Shown here: positions 1-10,612 of the stretch, piece after piece | Layout: each line of letters begins with the position of its first letter | Position numbering within the stretch: position 1 is the first letter of the stretch | NCBI RefSeq assembly: GCF_016097555.1 | Contig: NC_054704.1 | Coordinates: 73,146,827 to 73,210,826, forward strand | Length of the DNA stretch: 64,000 nt | Direction of reading: 5' to 3' | From: Gigantopelta aegis | Taxonomy: Eukaryota > Mollusca > Gastropoda > Neomphalida > Peltospiridae | Notes under the pieces: model-generated | Database searches by the model: none | Told to the model about the DNA's origin: nothing | What the model saw: only the letters and a program-made list of their open reading frames with translations | Position numbers and translations under genes: made by a program

Positions 1-222
1 GACCACACAGATATTGAGAGAGGAAACCCGCTGTCGCCACTTCATGGGCTACTCTTTCCGATTAGCAGCAAGGGATCTTTTATATGCACCATCCCACAGA
101 CAGGGTAGTACATACCACGGCATTTGATATGCCAGTCGTGGTGCACTGGCTGGAACGAGAAATAATCCAGAGCGACCGCGCATCGAGCGACCGCTTTACC
201 ACTGAGCTACGTCCCGCCCCCA
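1..222 (-). repeat. tRNA-derived SINE, family A, cut by the window edge
   Basis: The tRNA-like head is at the right end (read on the minus strand: GACGTAGCTCAGTGGTAAAG, then the unique core containing CATATAAAAGATCCCTTGCT). The tail begins left of the window. Family A is the commonest SINE here. Its copies share this head and core, and end either in an AACCATATGTCTGACGCC tail (tail 1) or in an AATAGCCGATGATTAATTAA tail (tail 2). This copy is of the tail-1 type. Confidence 0.85.
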
Positions 223-479
223 AAACGTTACGAGAATAGCTATTTTCGTACGAGGCACTTGTAATCGTGTGGGGCCACCTTTAATGGCCATTAAGTATTG
301 TATCTAAAATATAAATTTTTACATGATGTAACAGACTTTTAATTGGGTTATTTTCGAGTTACTCGTAACATTAAACTTATACATTCGAGTCACCTGGTTT
401 CAGATAGGAGGGTTGTGTTTCTTCTTGCAGCCATTGTACTTGACATTAAAATGTAAGTTTAATGTTATTAACAAACACA

Positions 480-554
<75 letters not shown>

Positions 555-618
555 CTCCTCCCCTCCCTCCCTCTCCCCCTCCCTCTCCCTCCCTCCTCAT
601 GTAAGTTAAATGTTATGA

Positions 619-684
<66 letters not shown>

Positions 685-792
685 CCCTCCATCTCTCTCC
701 CTCTCTCTCTGTCTCTCTATCTCTCCCTCGTTCCCTCCCTCCCTCTCTCCCCTCCCTCCCTCGCTCCCTCTTTCTCCCTCGCTCCCTCTTTC
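480..792. repeat. CT-rich microsatellite block
   Basis: Two long pure (CT)n runs, at about 480-551 and 625-680, are separated by CCCTC-rich sequence and followed by a degenerate TCTCCCTC block. Long open frames on both strands here (Ser/Leu or Arg/Glu runs) follow from the dinucleotide repeat and are not genes. The flank at 223-479 shows nothing recognisable. Confidence 0.95.
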
Positions 793-934
793 TCCCATAC
801 ACATACACACATGGACATATACACATACATAAACACTCATACACATACGTACACATACACATACGCATACGCATACCCATTAACATACGTACACATACAT
901 TTACACATACAAATACATATACGCATCACCCCCC

Positions 935-982
<48 letters not shown>

Positions 983-1090
983 GTATAAAGTTTTACCTCT
1001 ATAACTCTCGTTTCCCCATCAGCAATATATTCACACTGAACGTTAACCGTGGCACACTCGTTTAATGTTTCTGAAAAAAAGGTTTGTGGT

Positions 1091-1122
<32 letters not shown>
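793..1122. repeat. ACACAT / (CA)n / (AAC)n simple repeats
   Basis: Degenerate ACATAC hexamers at 797-925 run into (CA)n at about 938-980. After about 100 bp of unique sequence there is an (AAC)n run at about 1090-1122. Together with the neighbouring CT block, this makes about 640 bp of nearly continuous low-complexity sequence. Confidence 0.9.
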
Positions 1123-1123
<1 letters not shown>

Positions 1124-1262
1124 ATTTAGACAGGCGTATATTTGTGCATAGGACAGATACCGCAACAGAAAGGAAAGGAAATTAATATTAGTTTAACGAC
1201 AGATCAACAAATGTTTAATTACAGCCATGTGGTGTCCAGCAGCTGGTACTTTAGACATTTGG

Positions 1263-1935
1263 CTACTCCCCTCTCAACCACCCGAGTGCTATTCTACAGT
1301 TTATGGTAACTCAAATGTCTCTCCCACCCCACCGAATGCTATTCTACAGTTTATGGTAACTCAAATGTCTCTCCCACCCCACCGAGTGCTATTCTACAGT
1401 TTAAGGTAACTCAAATGTCTCTCCCACCCCACCGAATGCTATTCTAGGGTTTATGGAAACTCAAATGTCTCTCTCATTCTACCGAATGCTATTCTACGGT
1501 TTATGGAAACTCAAATGTCTCTCCCATTCCACCGAATGCTATTATACAGTTTATGGAAACTCAAATGTCTCTGCCCATTCCACTGAGTGCTATTCTACGG
1601 TTTATGGAAACTCAAATGTCTCTCCCATTCCACCGAATGCTATTCTACGGTTTATGGTAACTCAAATGTCTCTCCCCCACCCCACCGAGTGGTATTCTAC
1701 AGTTTATGATATCTCATATGTCTCTCTCCAACCCTACCCGAGTGTGTCTACTTTTTATGGTAACTCAAATGTCTCTCCCCCACCACCCCACCGAGTGCTA
1801 TTCTACAGTTTATGGTAGGTAACTCAAATGTCTCTCCACGCCCCATCGAGTGCTATTCTATAGTTTATGGTAACCCAAATGTCTCTCTTCCACCTGAGTG
1901 CTATTCTACAGTTTATGGTATCTCAAATGTTTGTT
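1263..1935. repeat. Minisatellite, about 51-bp unit, about 13 copies
   Basis: The unit runs ACTCAAATGTCTCTCCCACC, then CCACCGAATGCTATTCTAC, then AGTTTATGGTA. Left copies are near identical. Copies after about 1700 carry small indels and substitutions, and the last one (ATCTCAAATGTTTG) fades out. The open frames across it are a by-product of a unit near a multiple of three. Confidence 0.95.
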
Positions 1936-2306
1936 ATAATTCAATAGGGAACACGTGGCTTTAATAGCCGATTTTCATGAATGTACATACTATAGTAGTC
2001 AATGTCATGACTGTAGGTATATATAAATTAGCATATGTTCTACAAAGATGGTCATAACTGATCTATTTACAAACATTGATAAGAAGCACTTGACATAATT
2101 TTTCAGTAACGTAGCTCACAGGCGATACCACATATTTATTGTACTATAAAATCATTCGGGAATAGATTCCTCATAGAAAAATATCAAAACAACGAATGTA
2201 TGTATCAATGAATGAAGCAAAGAATGACAAAAGAAAACAAAACCCACAAAGTGCCTCAAAGGATATAGGCACGTAAATACAGTTTAAGTCTAAGTAAGTA
2301 AAAGTA
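1936..2306. other. Unique AT-rich spacer
   Basis: No coding frame, SINE or inverted repeat is recognisable here. Confidence 0.6.
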
Positions 2307-2733
2307 AAATGAATGAAATGTTTTATTTAACTACGCACTCAACACATTTTATTTACGGTTATATGGCGTCAGACATATGGTTTAAGACCACACATATATT
2401 GAGAGAGGAAACCCGCTGTCGCCACTTCATGGGCTACTCTTTTCGATTAGCAGCAAGGGATCTTTTATATGCACCTTCTCACAGACAGGGTAGTACATAC
2501 CACGGCCGTTGATATACCAGTCGTGGTATGGGCTACTCTTTTCGATTAGCAGCAAGGGATCTTTTATATGCACCATCTCACAGACAGGGTAGTACATACC
2601 ACGGCCTGTGATATACCAGTCGTGGTTCACTGGCTGGAACGAGATATAGCCCAATGGGCCCATCGACAGGGATCGATCCCAAACCGACCGCGCATCGAGT
2701 TAGCGCTTTACCACTGGGCTACGTCCAGCCCCT
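2307..2733 (-). repeat. SINE family A (tail 1) with an internal tandem duplication
   Basis: The tail starts at the left (AATGAAATGTTTTATTTAAC on plus) and the tRNA-like head ends at about 2733. The core from GGGCTACTCTTTTCGATTAG to the ATACCAGTCGTGGT motif occurs twice in direct order (about 2430-2525 and 2528-2626), so one copy carries a roughly 95-bp internal duplication. Confidence 0.85.
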
Positions 2734-2849
2734 AAGTAAAGGTAAATGAAGAAGAGAGAAAAATTGGAGAAAAAAAAAGGGTGGAAAAACATACAAATAC
2801 ATGGACAAACCACGAACAAAAACCACGAGCAAGTGAATGAGCAGATAAA

Positions 2850-4352
2850 TATACTCTTCAAAAGAAGAAACGCAAAACCACATTGTCGTAACATTTGGAG
2901 AATTGATTTAATTATTGAATGGTGAGTCCGATAATTACCAAATGTTGCAGGATTGTTCACAATTCACTCTAGTCCATTGTGAGTAAGTGATAGGACACAC
3001 CACCAAGGTCAAGGTCATCTGGAGTCAATACCGGGTGTGGCCTCCGCGTGTGTTGACAACTGCCTGGCACCGCCTGCCCATTGAAGCAACCAGAGTACGG
3101 ATGACGTCCCGGGGGATGGTGGCCCACTCGGCCTGCAAGGCTGCTGCCAGCTCGGGCAGGGTCTGGGGCTGTGGTTGTCGCTGTCGGAGGCGTCGGTCCA
3201 AATCTCGTCCCATAGATGCTCAATTGGGTTCAAATCCGGTGATATCGATGGCCAAGGAAGGACATTAATGTTGTTGTTCTGTAGGAAAGCCGTTGTGAGA
3301 CGTGCTGTGTGAGGCCTGGCGTTGTCATGTTGGAACACTGCGTTGGCGTTGGCCATAACTGGAACGATGTGTGGCCGGAGGATCTGGTCAATGTAGCCCT
3401 GTGCATTCAGGTTGCCCTGCACGTGGACCAGGTCAGTTCTGCCAGTGTGTGAGATGGCTGCCCACACCATGACACTACCCCCGCCGAATCTGTCCACTTC
3501 CTGCACGCAGTTTGCCGCATAACGTTCACCACGACGCCTATACACGCGACATCTTCCATCATGACGTCGGAGCAGAAATCGGGACTCGTCACTGAACCAC
3601 ACCTGTCTCCATCGCAGTTGAGGCCATTGTCGATGAATCTGGCACCACTGCAGTCGGAGTCGACGGTGTTGTGGTGTTAAGATGACACCTCGAAATGGAC
3701 GTCTGGCACGAATTCCTACCTCACGTAGGCGGTTCCGTACGGTCTGGTCGGATATCCTGCGCAAACCTGGTATTGCTGCGGCTGTGGCGGTGGCAGTAGT
3801 CAATCGTTCCCGAAGGTGGCGTACGCGGATGTAGCGGTCCTGCCGGGGGTAGTGACCCGTGGTCGACCGGATCTAGGGAGGTCACGTGTTGATCCATGTT
3901 GCTGGTAACGGTCCCACAGTCTGGAGATGGTGCTTGGGGACACATGGAATGCCCTGGCAACGGCCGTTCTGGATTCGCCTGCGTCTAGTCGGCCGATGGC
4001 ATTGTTTCTCTGCGGTTCACTGAGACGTGGCATGTCCTGGATTGTCAACTGTCGGCCAGATACAGAGGCCAGGCAAGCGAACACCCTGCACTTTTATACT
4101 GTCGGTGTTCATGTTGCACGTGCAGACAACGCACGTGCAGTGGTGACATGGTTTGCACGTGGCTGCGTTTTTGCGAATATTCACATTTTGGAACATTATT
4201 GTACAGTAGCTGCGTTTTATCGAATGTAACCGTGGGAATGTGTTTGGGACATGCAATGACCTTATATTCACAAAGCATGAACCGGTAGGAAACATAAAAT
4301 CGGAGTTATAACCCATTTGTACCCTTTTGCGTTTCTTTTTTTGAAGAGTATA
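2850..4352 (-). mobile_element. Tc1-type DNA transposon, nearly full length, TIRs kept
   Basis: The left end (2850, TATACTCTTCAAAA then AGAAACGCAAAA) and right end (to 4352, AGAAACGCAAAA read in reverse, ending GAAGAGTATA) form inverted terminal repeats of about 28 bp with TA target duplications. This is the classic Tc1/mariner architecture. Between them lies a minus-strand transposase in three reading frames. The length of about 1.5 kb is normal for Tc1. The frame breaks suggest an inactive copy, but the TIRs are well preserved, so it is fairly young or was mobilised in trans. Confidence 0.9.
3015..4084 (-). pseudogene. Tc1-like transposase, DD34E, frame-broken
   Basis: The N-terminal segment (4084 to about 3840) carries a helix-turn-helix of the paired type (SEPQRNNAIGRLDAGESRTA and FHVSPSTISRLWDRY) and a GRPR AT-hook-like motif. 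The catalytic segment (3803 to about 3220) shows WFSDESRFLL (first D), FQHDNARPHTA (second D) and SPDLNPIEHLWDE (E), with 34 residues between the second D and E. The normal C-terminus (LDRRLRQRQPQPQTLPELAA) continues in a third frame, 3213-3025. The frame changes once near 3845 at a G5 run (plus strand) and once near 3215, just after WDE. The protein can therefore not be read straight through. It is a DNA transposon and not a host gene. Confidence 0.9.
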
Positions 4353-4413
4353 CATAAATATTCAAAGCTGCAATCGCAAATATACTTTTTAATATGTATA
4401 AGCATGTTGACCA

Positions 4414-4521
4414 GGGGACCGTTTTACGAAGCGATCTTAGCCCTAAGATCACCTTAAGTGCATCAGGTAGTTATGCACTTAAGGTTGTCCTAGCGCTAAG
4501 ATCGCTTCGCGAAACGGGACC
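4414..4521. mobile_element. Palindromic MITE, family M1
   Basis: A near-perfect hairpin. The left arm is CGTTTTACGAAGCGATCTTA and then GATCACCTTAAGTGCAT. The right arm is its inverse, ending GATCGCTTCGCGAAACGGG. Other copies are at 4661, 11179, 29699 and 32373. There is no coding capacity. Confidence 0.85.
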
Positions 4522-4660
4522 AAGATCATGAACCTTCGTGTATTAATCGGGAGAGACTAAATCGTAGACACCGAGAGTCGTCAGCTAGTGAGCGTCTACT
4601 GAATATTCATGAGCAAACGGTTGATCCACATCGAGATATTACGACATCGAGTAATGTCCT

Positions 4661-4769
4661 GGGCACCGTTTTACGAACCAATCTTAGCGCTAAGATCACC
4701 TTAAGTGCATAGCTACCTTATGCAATTAAGGTGATGTTAGCGCTAAGATCGTTTCGTAAAACGGGGGCC
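4661..4769. mobile_element. Palindromic MITE, family M1, second copy
   Basis: Same arms as the element 140 bp upstream (ACCGTTTTACGAACC / GTTTCGTAAAACGG around GCGCTAAGATC), with its own substitutions. It is therefore a separate insertion and not a recent local duplication. Confidence 0.85.
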
Positions 4770-5892
4770 TGGTGTATATATAAAAAGTATTCCAACTGTA
4801 GATATTAATGTAACAAGTACATTGCAAATTAACATAATTACATCATACATACTACACCACGCACAACACTACCAGAGATCTTACATTCTATTGGAGTTTA
4901 AAATTGGCCAAGAAAAGGTCATTGTAAAATAATGTTACAATGCATTTTACATCTGTCAATCCATTCAACTGATTGGGTTCTTTCTCATTTCAACCAGTAC
5001 ACCACAACTGGTCAAAGTCCATTGTATGTGCTTTCCTAGCGGGTTTCTTCTGATGACTACGAGTCAGAATTACCAAATGTTTGACATCCAGTAGCCGATG
5101 ATTAATTAATCAATGTGCTCTAGTGATGTCGTTAAACAAAACAAACTTCTTCTTTAGATCTGTCAAATTATTTTATTATTATTATTAATTGATTATCTTA
5201 AACCCCCAAGTTTTTTTTAATGACTGTATTAATAATTTTACAAATATACAGTGGCACTTTATTTTTAACAGTTCCATCTCCTTAAGTACATTGCCAGTAT
5301 TGGTTTGCATCTTGAATTAATTAAAATTAACTTGTATAGAAGAACTACTTTCATCGTATTCCATGACCCCTAAAACCATGGGTTAGATGCGAGAATTACA
5401 TTTTAGTACCGAGTAATAAGGACGTTTTGCCATTTTCTCAATTTGGACCACCATATTGGTGACCATCATGTATTGACATGGCTCCTAAAACCATAGTGTA
5501 GATGCAATAATTGCTGTTATCTGTCAATTTATAAGCAAGCTATAGCCACTTCCCTGATTTGGCCACCATTTTGGCGGCCATCTTGGTTTTTCTTCACGGG
5601 TGCCCGGGTGGCACCCGGTAGATTATTGATGTGCACCAAATTGTGTATACTTTGAACCCAAATTGACATTTGGCTATTCACATTTTATTTTTTTAATTAT
5701 AATAATTATAAAAAATAATAATAATAATTTCTTATAATATGGAAATCCTGATCATTTAGATAATGGATTAATCCATCATATACTTATTTAGTTGTTAGTG
5801 TCTATATAAGAAGGTTTTTACTTAGCTGAAATATGTATTAGCTAACAAATAAGTAAATTAATATACCATATTTTGGGAAAAGTACCCTCGGT
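4770..5892. other. Non-coding spacer with a SINE tail relic and a degenerate repeated motif
   Basis: At about 5030-5150 there is a plus-strand family-A tail 2 remnant (GCGGGTTTCTTCTGATGACT to CGTTAAACAAAACAAAC). At 5380-5600 two related segments contain CCTAAAACCATRGKKTAGATG and end in CACCAT(A/T)TTGG motifs, an old duplicated unit about 120 bp apart. No gene is recognisable. Confidence 0.5.
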
Positions 5893-6096
5893 GGATGATC
5901 TTTTCGATTAGCAGGAAAGATCTTTTATATGCACCAGCTCACAGACAGGACAGTACATACCACGGCCTTTGTTAAACCGGTTGTGGAGCACTAGCTGGAA
6001 CGAGAAATAGCCCAATGGGTCCACCGACGGGGATTGATCCCAGACCAACCTCACATCAAGCGAATGCTTAATCCACTGGGCTTACTCCCGCCCCAC
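5893..6096 (-). repeat. SINE family A, head and core only
   Basis: It begins in the core (GATCTTTTCGATTAGCAG) and ends in a head complement (CCACTGGGCTTACTCCCGCC). The tail is missing. AT-rich flanks on both sides share ATAATGGATTAATCCATCATA (about 5761 and 6159). These could be a short direct repeat around the SINE or an older duplication. Confidence 0.75.
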
Positions 6097-7154
6097 TTTT
6101 ACAAAAATAGAAAATGAAAATTACAAATAACAAATTGTAAATATACCCTGATCATTTAGATAATGGATTAATCCATCATATTCATATTTAATTTTCAATG
6201 TCTGCATAAGAAGGCATTTATTTAGCTGAAATTAACATTACATATAAAATGGAAAATCTACCCTGATAAAATTGAAATATGAAGTTTATCATTTTTGCAA
6301 AAACTACCACATTGTTAGGTCAGTTGTTAGGTCATTTAACCCCATTCCCTCACCTTACCTGTAGGTGGTAGATAATAAATTAACCCACGATTATATATTC
6401 ATTTTTATATATATACTGTATATATATTCATGTAACTTACATATCTGATACAGGCGTTAAAAAAACAAAAAAAAACTATGCGATATATTATATTATTCAC
6501 GTATTATTAATATTGTGTCATGTTTACAAACGATTGTAGTGCGATACATCTGTCATAAACTCGGTTGCTGAGTTGACGGCAGTTGTATCGGACTACGTAG
6601 GTAAGGTCAAAACATCGGAAGCACAGATTAGAAGAAAAAAACACATTGAAAAACGCTCAGTTATAAAACGATTTGTATTACTTAATATTTTATTAAATGT
6701 TCGTTACAATAACACAGATCTATATTTGGCATAATTTACTAATATAGTAGGGAATTAGGCCTACTCGTTCATATTTATGTTTATTTCCCGCGGAAACATT
6801 AGTATTCCGGTATTAATCATGCGACGCCCGATTCTTCAATTGGTTTCCATATTTTTAACCGTCAAGAACAGCTGCATTCAAAAGCAATTTTAGGGTTCAC
6901 AAACGTGTATTTAACGTCAATAATACGTGTTAACAGTAGGAGCAGATCCAGGGAAGGATGATGGGGGTGCGCACTCCCTCCTACTTTTTCAAAGTACCAC
7001 AAAAACCATCCATATTATGTTTGTTACAAATATACAGTGGCACTTTAATTTTAACTGTCTGTTAATTTATTTAGGAAAACCCTAGGTCCCCTTTTTTGAC
7101 GTTGAACCCCTCCCTAGAAAAATCATAGTCACTTTTGAGCTACCTGGTGTTAAA
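6097..7154. other. AT-rich spacer
   Basis: Apart from the second copy of the TGGATTAATCCATCATA motif near 6165, I see no gene, SINE or inverted repeat. Confidence 0.5.
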
Positions 7155-7396
7155 TCAAGTTTGTTTTGTTTAACGACACCACTAGTTCACATTGATTATT
7201 AATCATCGACTATGGGATGTCAAACATTTGGTAACCCTCTACATTTTTGTTGCCATTAGTAGCAAAAGATCTTTTATATGCATCGTCCTACACAGGGTAG
7301 CACATACCACGGCCTTTGATATACCAGTCGTGGTGCACTGGCTGGAACGAAAAATAGCCCAATGGGGATCAATTCCAGACCGACCGCGCATCAGGC
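7155..7396 (-). repeat. SINE family A (tail 2)
   Basis: The tail AAGTTTGTTTTGTTTAACGA is at the left. The core ATCTTTTATATGCATCGTCC lacks part of its middle. The copy stops in the head at GACCGACCGCGCATC. Confidence 0.8.
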
Positions 7397-7479
7397 CTGA
7401 TGTTAAAGAGAATGTCCTTAGTTTGCTGCCATTTTGAGATGTGTTCGATTATTAGTGCTCTTTTAACAACTAAACTTAC

Positions 7480-7600
7480 GATTTGTTTCTTTGGAAAATC
7501 AGTGTCTGTATGTACAATGTGTTTCTTATCACATTAAGGTTTGTAGTAGCCCAAACTGCAGTTTGCCGCCCAATGAAATGAAGTCTGAATAACTACAAAC
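7480..7600. mobile_element. Relic of the TTAA-flanked MITE family seen at 60218
   Basis: The stretch with AATCAGTGTCTGTATGTACA, ATGTGTTTCTTATC and GTAGCCCAAACTG matches, in reverse orientation, the 60440-60540 part of the intact element and also the piece at 58440-58520. Confidence 0.5.
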
Positions 7601-7624
7601 ATTAGCACAATCAGAAATGCACTG

Positions 7625-7627
<3 letters not shown>

Positions 7628-7675
<48 letters not shown>
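7628..7675. repeat. (TA)n microsatellite
   Basis: About 24 pure TA units. The surrounding 7600-8680 holds no gene I can recognise. A 104-codon open frame at 8020-8334 has no recognisable motif. Confidence 0.95.
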
Positions 7676-7678
<3 letters not shown>

Positions 7679-8681
7679 AACAATGTATTAAATTATTCGC
7701 TTTTCTTTTGTTATTCAGTATATTTTGTTTAATTAGTAAAAGGAAAGCGAGATTGCAGATTAAACATATTATAATTCATTGTTCGATATTTAAGATTATT
7801 ATAAAGACATTTTGACATCATTATATCACACAGTCATCGGAAGCGGTAAGGGGGCGAGGACACTGCCCTTCCAGTACTGGAGATAACGCATTGCCCCACC
7901 CCCAGTTAAAAATAAAAAACATATAATAACTTCCCCACCTATTCCCACCGAAACCGTTCCTGTCATCTTCCGACGACAGTGTATTGTAAGCAGCGGCAAA
8001 GAATATATATATATGCTACTTGGAGCTTTACCTTTCACCATTGTCCAGCCTGTTGATAGTTCTGTGCACCCGTTATAACTCGGTTAGGCCTACAAGTCAC
8101 AGCTTGAATCCTTTAAAAATAAACCTCCATTGGTCTTTGGTCGCGACGCGTTTTCATTATCTTAAGGAGATTAAATTACTTTTAAAACAAATATCCAACT
8201 CGCCCTACGCAATTGCAGTTAAAAAGATAGTGTTGTACCACATGTACCGTAACGATATCGATCACCCCGTGTCCGATTGTTACATTGGAGGGGTGGTACT
8301 GGTGTCAATAATACAGAATAATAATAAAGAGTAAGGACCATGAAAGAGGCCCCACGTCAATGTCATGTCCGTTATACATGTATGTATATGGGTGGGTTTG
8401 AACTGGTTTTCAGTCGCTTACTTACTGCGAACAGATAATATCCGCGTGCGTGTATAGGGCCTACGTGTTTTGTGAGTATTAATATCGGTGATAAGCGCGA
8501 ATTACTATCAGGCACTTATGACTGGCGTGTCACAAACATAATATATACTTGGCAAAATAATTTAGTGACCAAAAGTAAATAGCCGTAAAACGTTACCTGT
8601 AATAAAAGCTAAAATGAAATGTCAAAGGTCGTAAAATGTGTTGTCTTATCTGTGGAAAAGTGCAACCAATGCACCAAATAA

Positions 8682-8893
8682 AGTTTGTTTTGTTTAACGA
8701 TACCACTAGAGCACATTGATTAATTAATCATCGGCTATCGGATGTCAAACATTTGGTAATTCTGACTCGTAGTCAACAGAGGAAACCCGCTACATTTTTC
8801 CTAATGCAGCAAGGGATCTTTTATATGTACTTTCCCACAGACAGGAAAGCACCAGTCGTGGTGCACTGGCTGGAACGAAAAATAACCCAACGG
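8682..8893 (-). repeat. SINE family A (tail 2), left half of a head-to-head pair
   Basis: Tail at the left (AAAGTTTGTTTTGTTTAACG). The copy runs through the core and stops inside the AACGAAAAATAACCCAACGG segment, without the tRNA head. Confidence 0.85.
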
Positions 8894-9110
8894 TCAATGC
8901 ACCACGACTGGTATATCAAAGGCCGTGGTATGTGTATTGTCCTGTCTGTGGGAAAGTGTAAGTATAAAAAAAATCCCTTGCTATTAACTGAAAAATGTTG
9001 CGGGTTTCCTCTCTAAAACTATATGTCAGAATTACCAAATGTTTGACATCCAATAGCCGATGATTAATGAATCAATGTACTCTACTGGTGTTGTTAAACA
9101 AAACAAATTT
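8894..9110 (+). repeat. SINE family A (tail 2), right half of a head-to-head pair
   Basis: It starts GTCAATGCACCACGACTGGT and runs to GTTAAACAAAACAAATTTT. Together with the preceding minus copy it forms a palindrome of about 430 bp from which both tRNA heads are missing. Confidence 0.85.
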
Positions 9111-9262
9111 TAACTGCGTTATAAAAGATTCCTTGCTGCTGATGGAAAAATGTAGCAGGGTTTTTTCTAAGACAATGTGTCAAAAATTGCAAATATTTGA
9201 TATTCAATTTAGCCTTCGATTAATAAATCAATGTGCTCTATTGGTGTCATTAAACTTAAAGC
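9111..9262 (+). repeat. SINE family A tail 2, truncated and older
   Basis: It starts within the core (TATAAAAGATTCCTTGCTGC) and carries more substitutions than the pair just upstream. Confidence 0.75.
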
Positions 9263-9280
9263 TTGAGGTGGCAAATAACA

Positions 9281-9355
9281 CCCCCCCCCCCAAAAAAAAA
9301 AAAAAAAAAAAAAAAAACCCCCAACAAAAACAACAACAAAAAAACAAACCACACA

Positions 9356-9386
<31 letters not shown>
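9281..9386. repeat. poly-C / poly-A / CAA simple sequence
   Basis: A C10 run is followed by two A-runs of more than 20 with CAA-rich sequence between. It produces a Lys/Gln/Pro frame of no meaning. Confidence 0.9.
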
Positions 9387-9387
<1 letters not shown>

Positions 9388-9461
9388 ATGGGAGCTCATG
9401 CGTCTATAGTATTATTTCTCAAATTTCTGCCATGACTACTGGTCGAGAGTAAAGTAAAAGT

Positions 9462-9853
9462 AAAGTTTGTTTTATTTAACGCCACTGGAGCACATTGATT
9501 TTTTTTATCTTATCATCGGCTATTGGACGACAAACATATGGTCATTCTGACACTGTTTTTAGAGGAAACCCGCTGTCGCCACATAGGCTACTCTTTTACG
9601 ACAGGCAGAAAGGGATCTTTTATTTGCGCTTCCCACAGGCAGGATAGCACAGACCATGGCCTTTGTTGAACCAGTTATGGATCACTGGTCGGTGCAAGTG
9701 GTTTACACCTACCCATTGAGCCTTGCGGAGCATTCACTCAGGGTTTGGAGTCGGTATCTGGATTAAAAATCCCCATGCCTCGACTGGGATCCGAACCCAG
9801 TACCTACCAGCCTGTAGACCGATGGCCTAACCACGACGCCACCGAGGCCGGTG
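9462..9853 (-). repeat. SINE family B, full length
   Basis: The tail is at the left (AAGTTTGTTTTATTTAACGC). The tRNA-like head is at the right, reading on minus ACCGGCCTCGGTGGCGTCGT then GGTTCGGATCCCAGTCGAGG, the latter carrying the B-box-like GGTTCGGATCC. Family B differs from A in the head and in the TGGTGGATCACTGGTCGGTG segment but shares the GATCTTTTAT core. Confidence 0.9.
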
Positions 9854-10450
9854 TTTCTTGAGGAATGCTCTATGCGTCAGAACTGAGGTTGGGTTGGGTG
9901 GGAGACAGAGAATATGTCTCACGTCCGTTAGATTTATTGTATGTTTGAAAACATATTTAAAGAGCATACACGAAGAGTAAATATTGTCCATATAAGGGGG
10001 GGGGGGAGGGGGGTTGACGTAACCCAGTGGTAAACCGCTCGCATGTTTCGCGGTCGGTTTAGGATCGATCCCCGTCGGTGGTCCCATTGGGCTATTTCTC
10101 TTTCCAGTCAGTGCTCCACAGCTGGTGTAACAAAGGCCGTGGTATGTACTATCCTGTCTGTGGGATGGTGCATATAAAAGATCCCTTGCTGCTAATCGAC
10201 AAGAGTAGCCCATGAAGTGGCGACAGCGGATTTCCTCTCACTATATTTGTGTGGTCCTTGACCATATGTCTGACGCCATATAACCATAAATAAAATGTGA
10301 TGAGTGCGTCGTTAAATAAAAAACATTTCCTTCTTCTTCTTGTCCATATAAACCTGAACGACCTGAGATCTACGTGTAGGCTTACGTCTGGTTCTTAAAA
10401 TAACACACAGGGCCCAATTTCACAAAACATCGTAAGCCTAGTTTTGCACA
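9854..10450 (-). repeat. Duplicated segment shared with 25860-26080, split by a SINE
   Basis: GTTTCTTGAGGAATGCTCTA through GTTAGATTTATTGTATG and, beyond the SINE, CAGATCTACGTGTAGGCTTA-like sequence up to the M2-type end GGGCCCAATTTCACAAAACA match 25860-26080 in reverse orientation. The junction to the M2 end is the same in both places, so the two belong to one larger repeated unit. Confidence 0.7.
9996..10339 (+). repeat. SINE family A (tail 1) with a perfect 12-bp TSD
   Basis: TTGTCCATATAA occurs at 9984-9995 and 10340-10351, directly at the two ends of the SINE. The body has a G-rich start, head, core, CATATGTCTGACGCCATATA tail and a (TTC)n end. A clean TSD and few changes mark it as a recent LINE-driven insertion into the older repeat around it. 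Confidence 0.9.
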
Positions 10451-10541
10451 TCCAATTCAAACTAAGCCTCGTTTAAGCTATCGATTGCCAAATCGTCAAA
10501 TGCGAATTAAATTTGAACACGGGCGTAGGTAGGTGCCAAAA

Positions 10542-10612
10542 CGTGTGTGTGTGTGTGTGTGTGTGGCGGGGGGGGGGGGGGGGGGGGCGGACACATATAT
10601 ATATATATATAA
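10542..10612. repeat. (GT)n, poly-G and (TA)n runs
   Basis: About 12 GT units, a G-run of more than 20 broken by a single C, then TATATA. The sequence on to 11030 shows nothing else recognisable. Confidence 0.9.

Noticed and set aside
446-1004. Long open frames on both strands of the CT/CA block
   Set aside because: Dinucleotide and hexamer repeats have no stops in several frames. The products are Ser-Leu, Arg-Glu or Thr-His runs without any domain.
1263-1935. CRISPR-like array
   Set aside because: The units are contiguous and diverge gradually, with no unique spacers of equal length. This is eukaryotic DNA.
8020-8334. 104-codon frame as a gene
   Set aside because: There is no domain, no signal peptide and no convincing splice context. 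It lies between SINEs in an otherwise gene-free stretch.
10012-10110. Free tRNA genes at the SINE heads
   Set aside because: Heads have A- and B-box-like blocks but no full cloverleaf, and they are always fused to the same SINE core.
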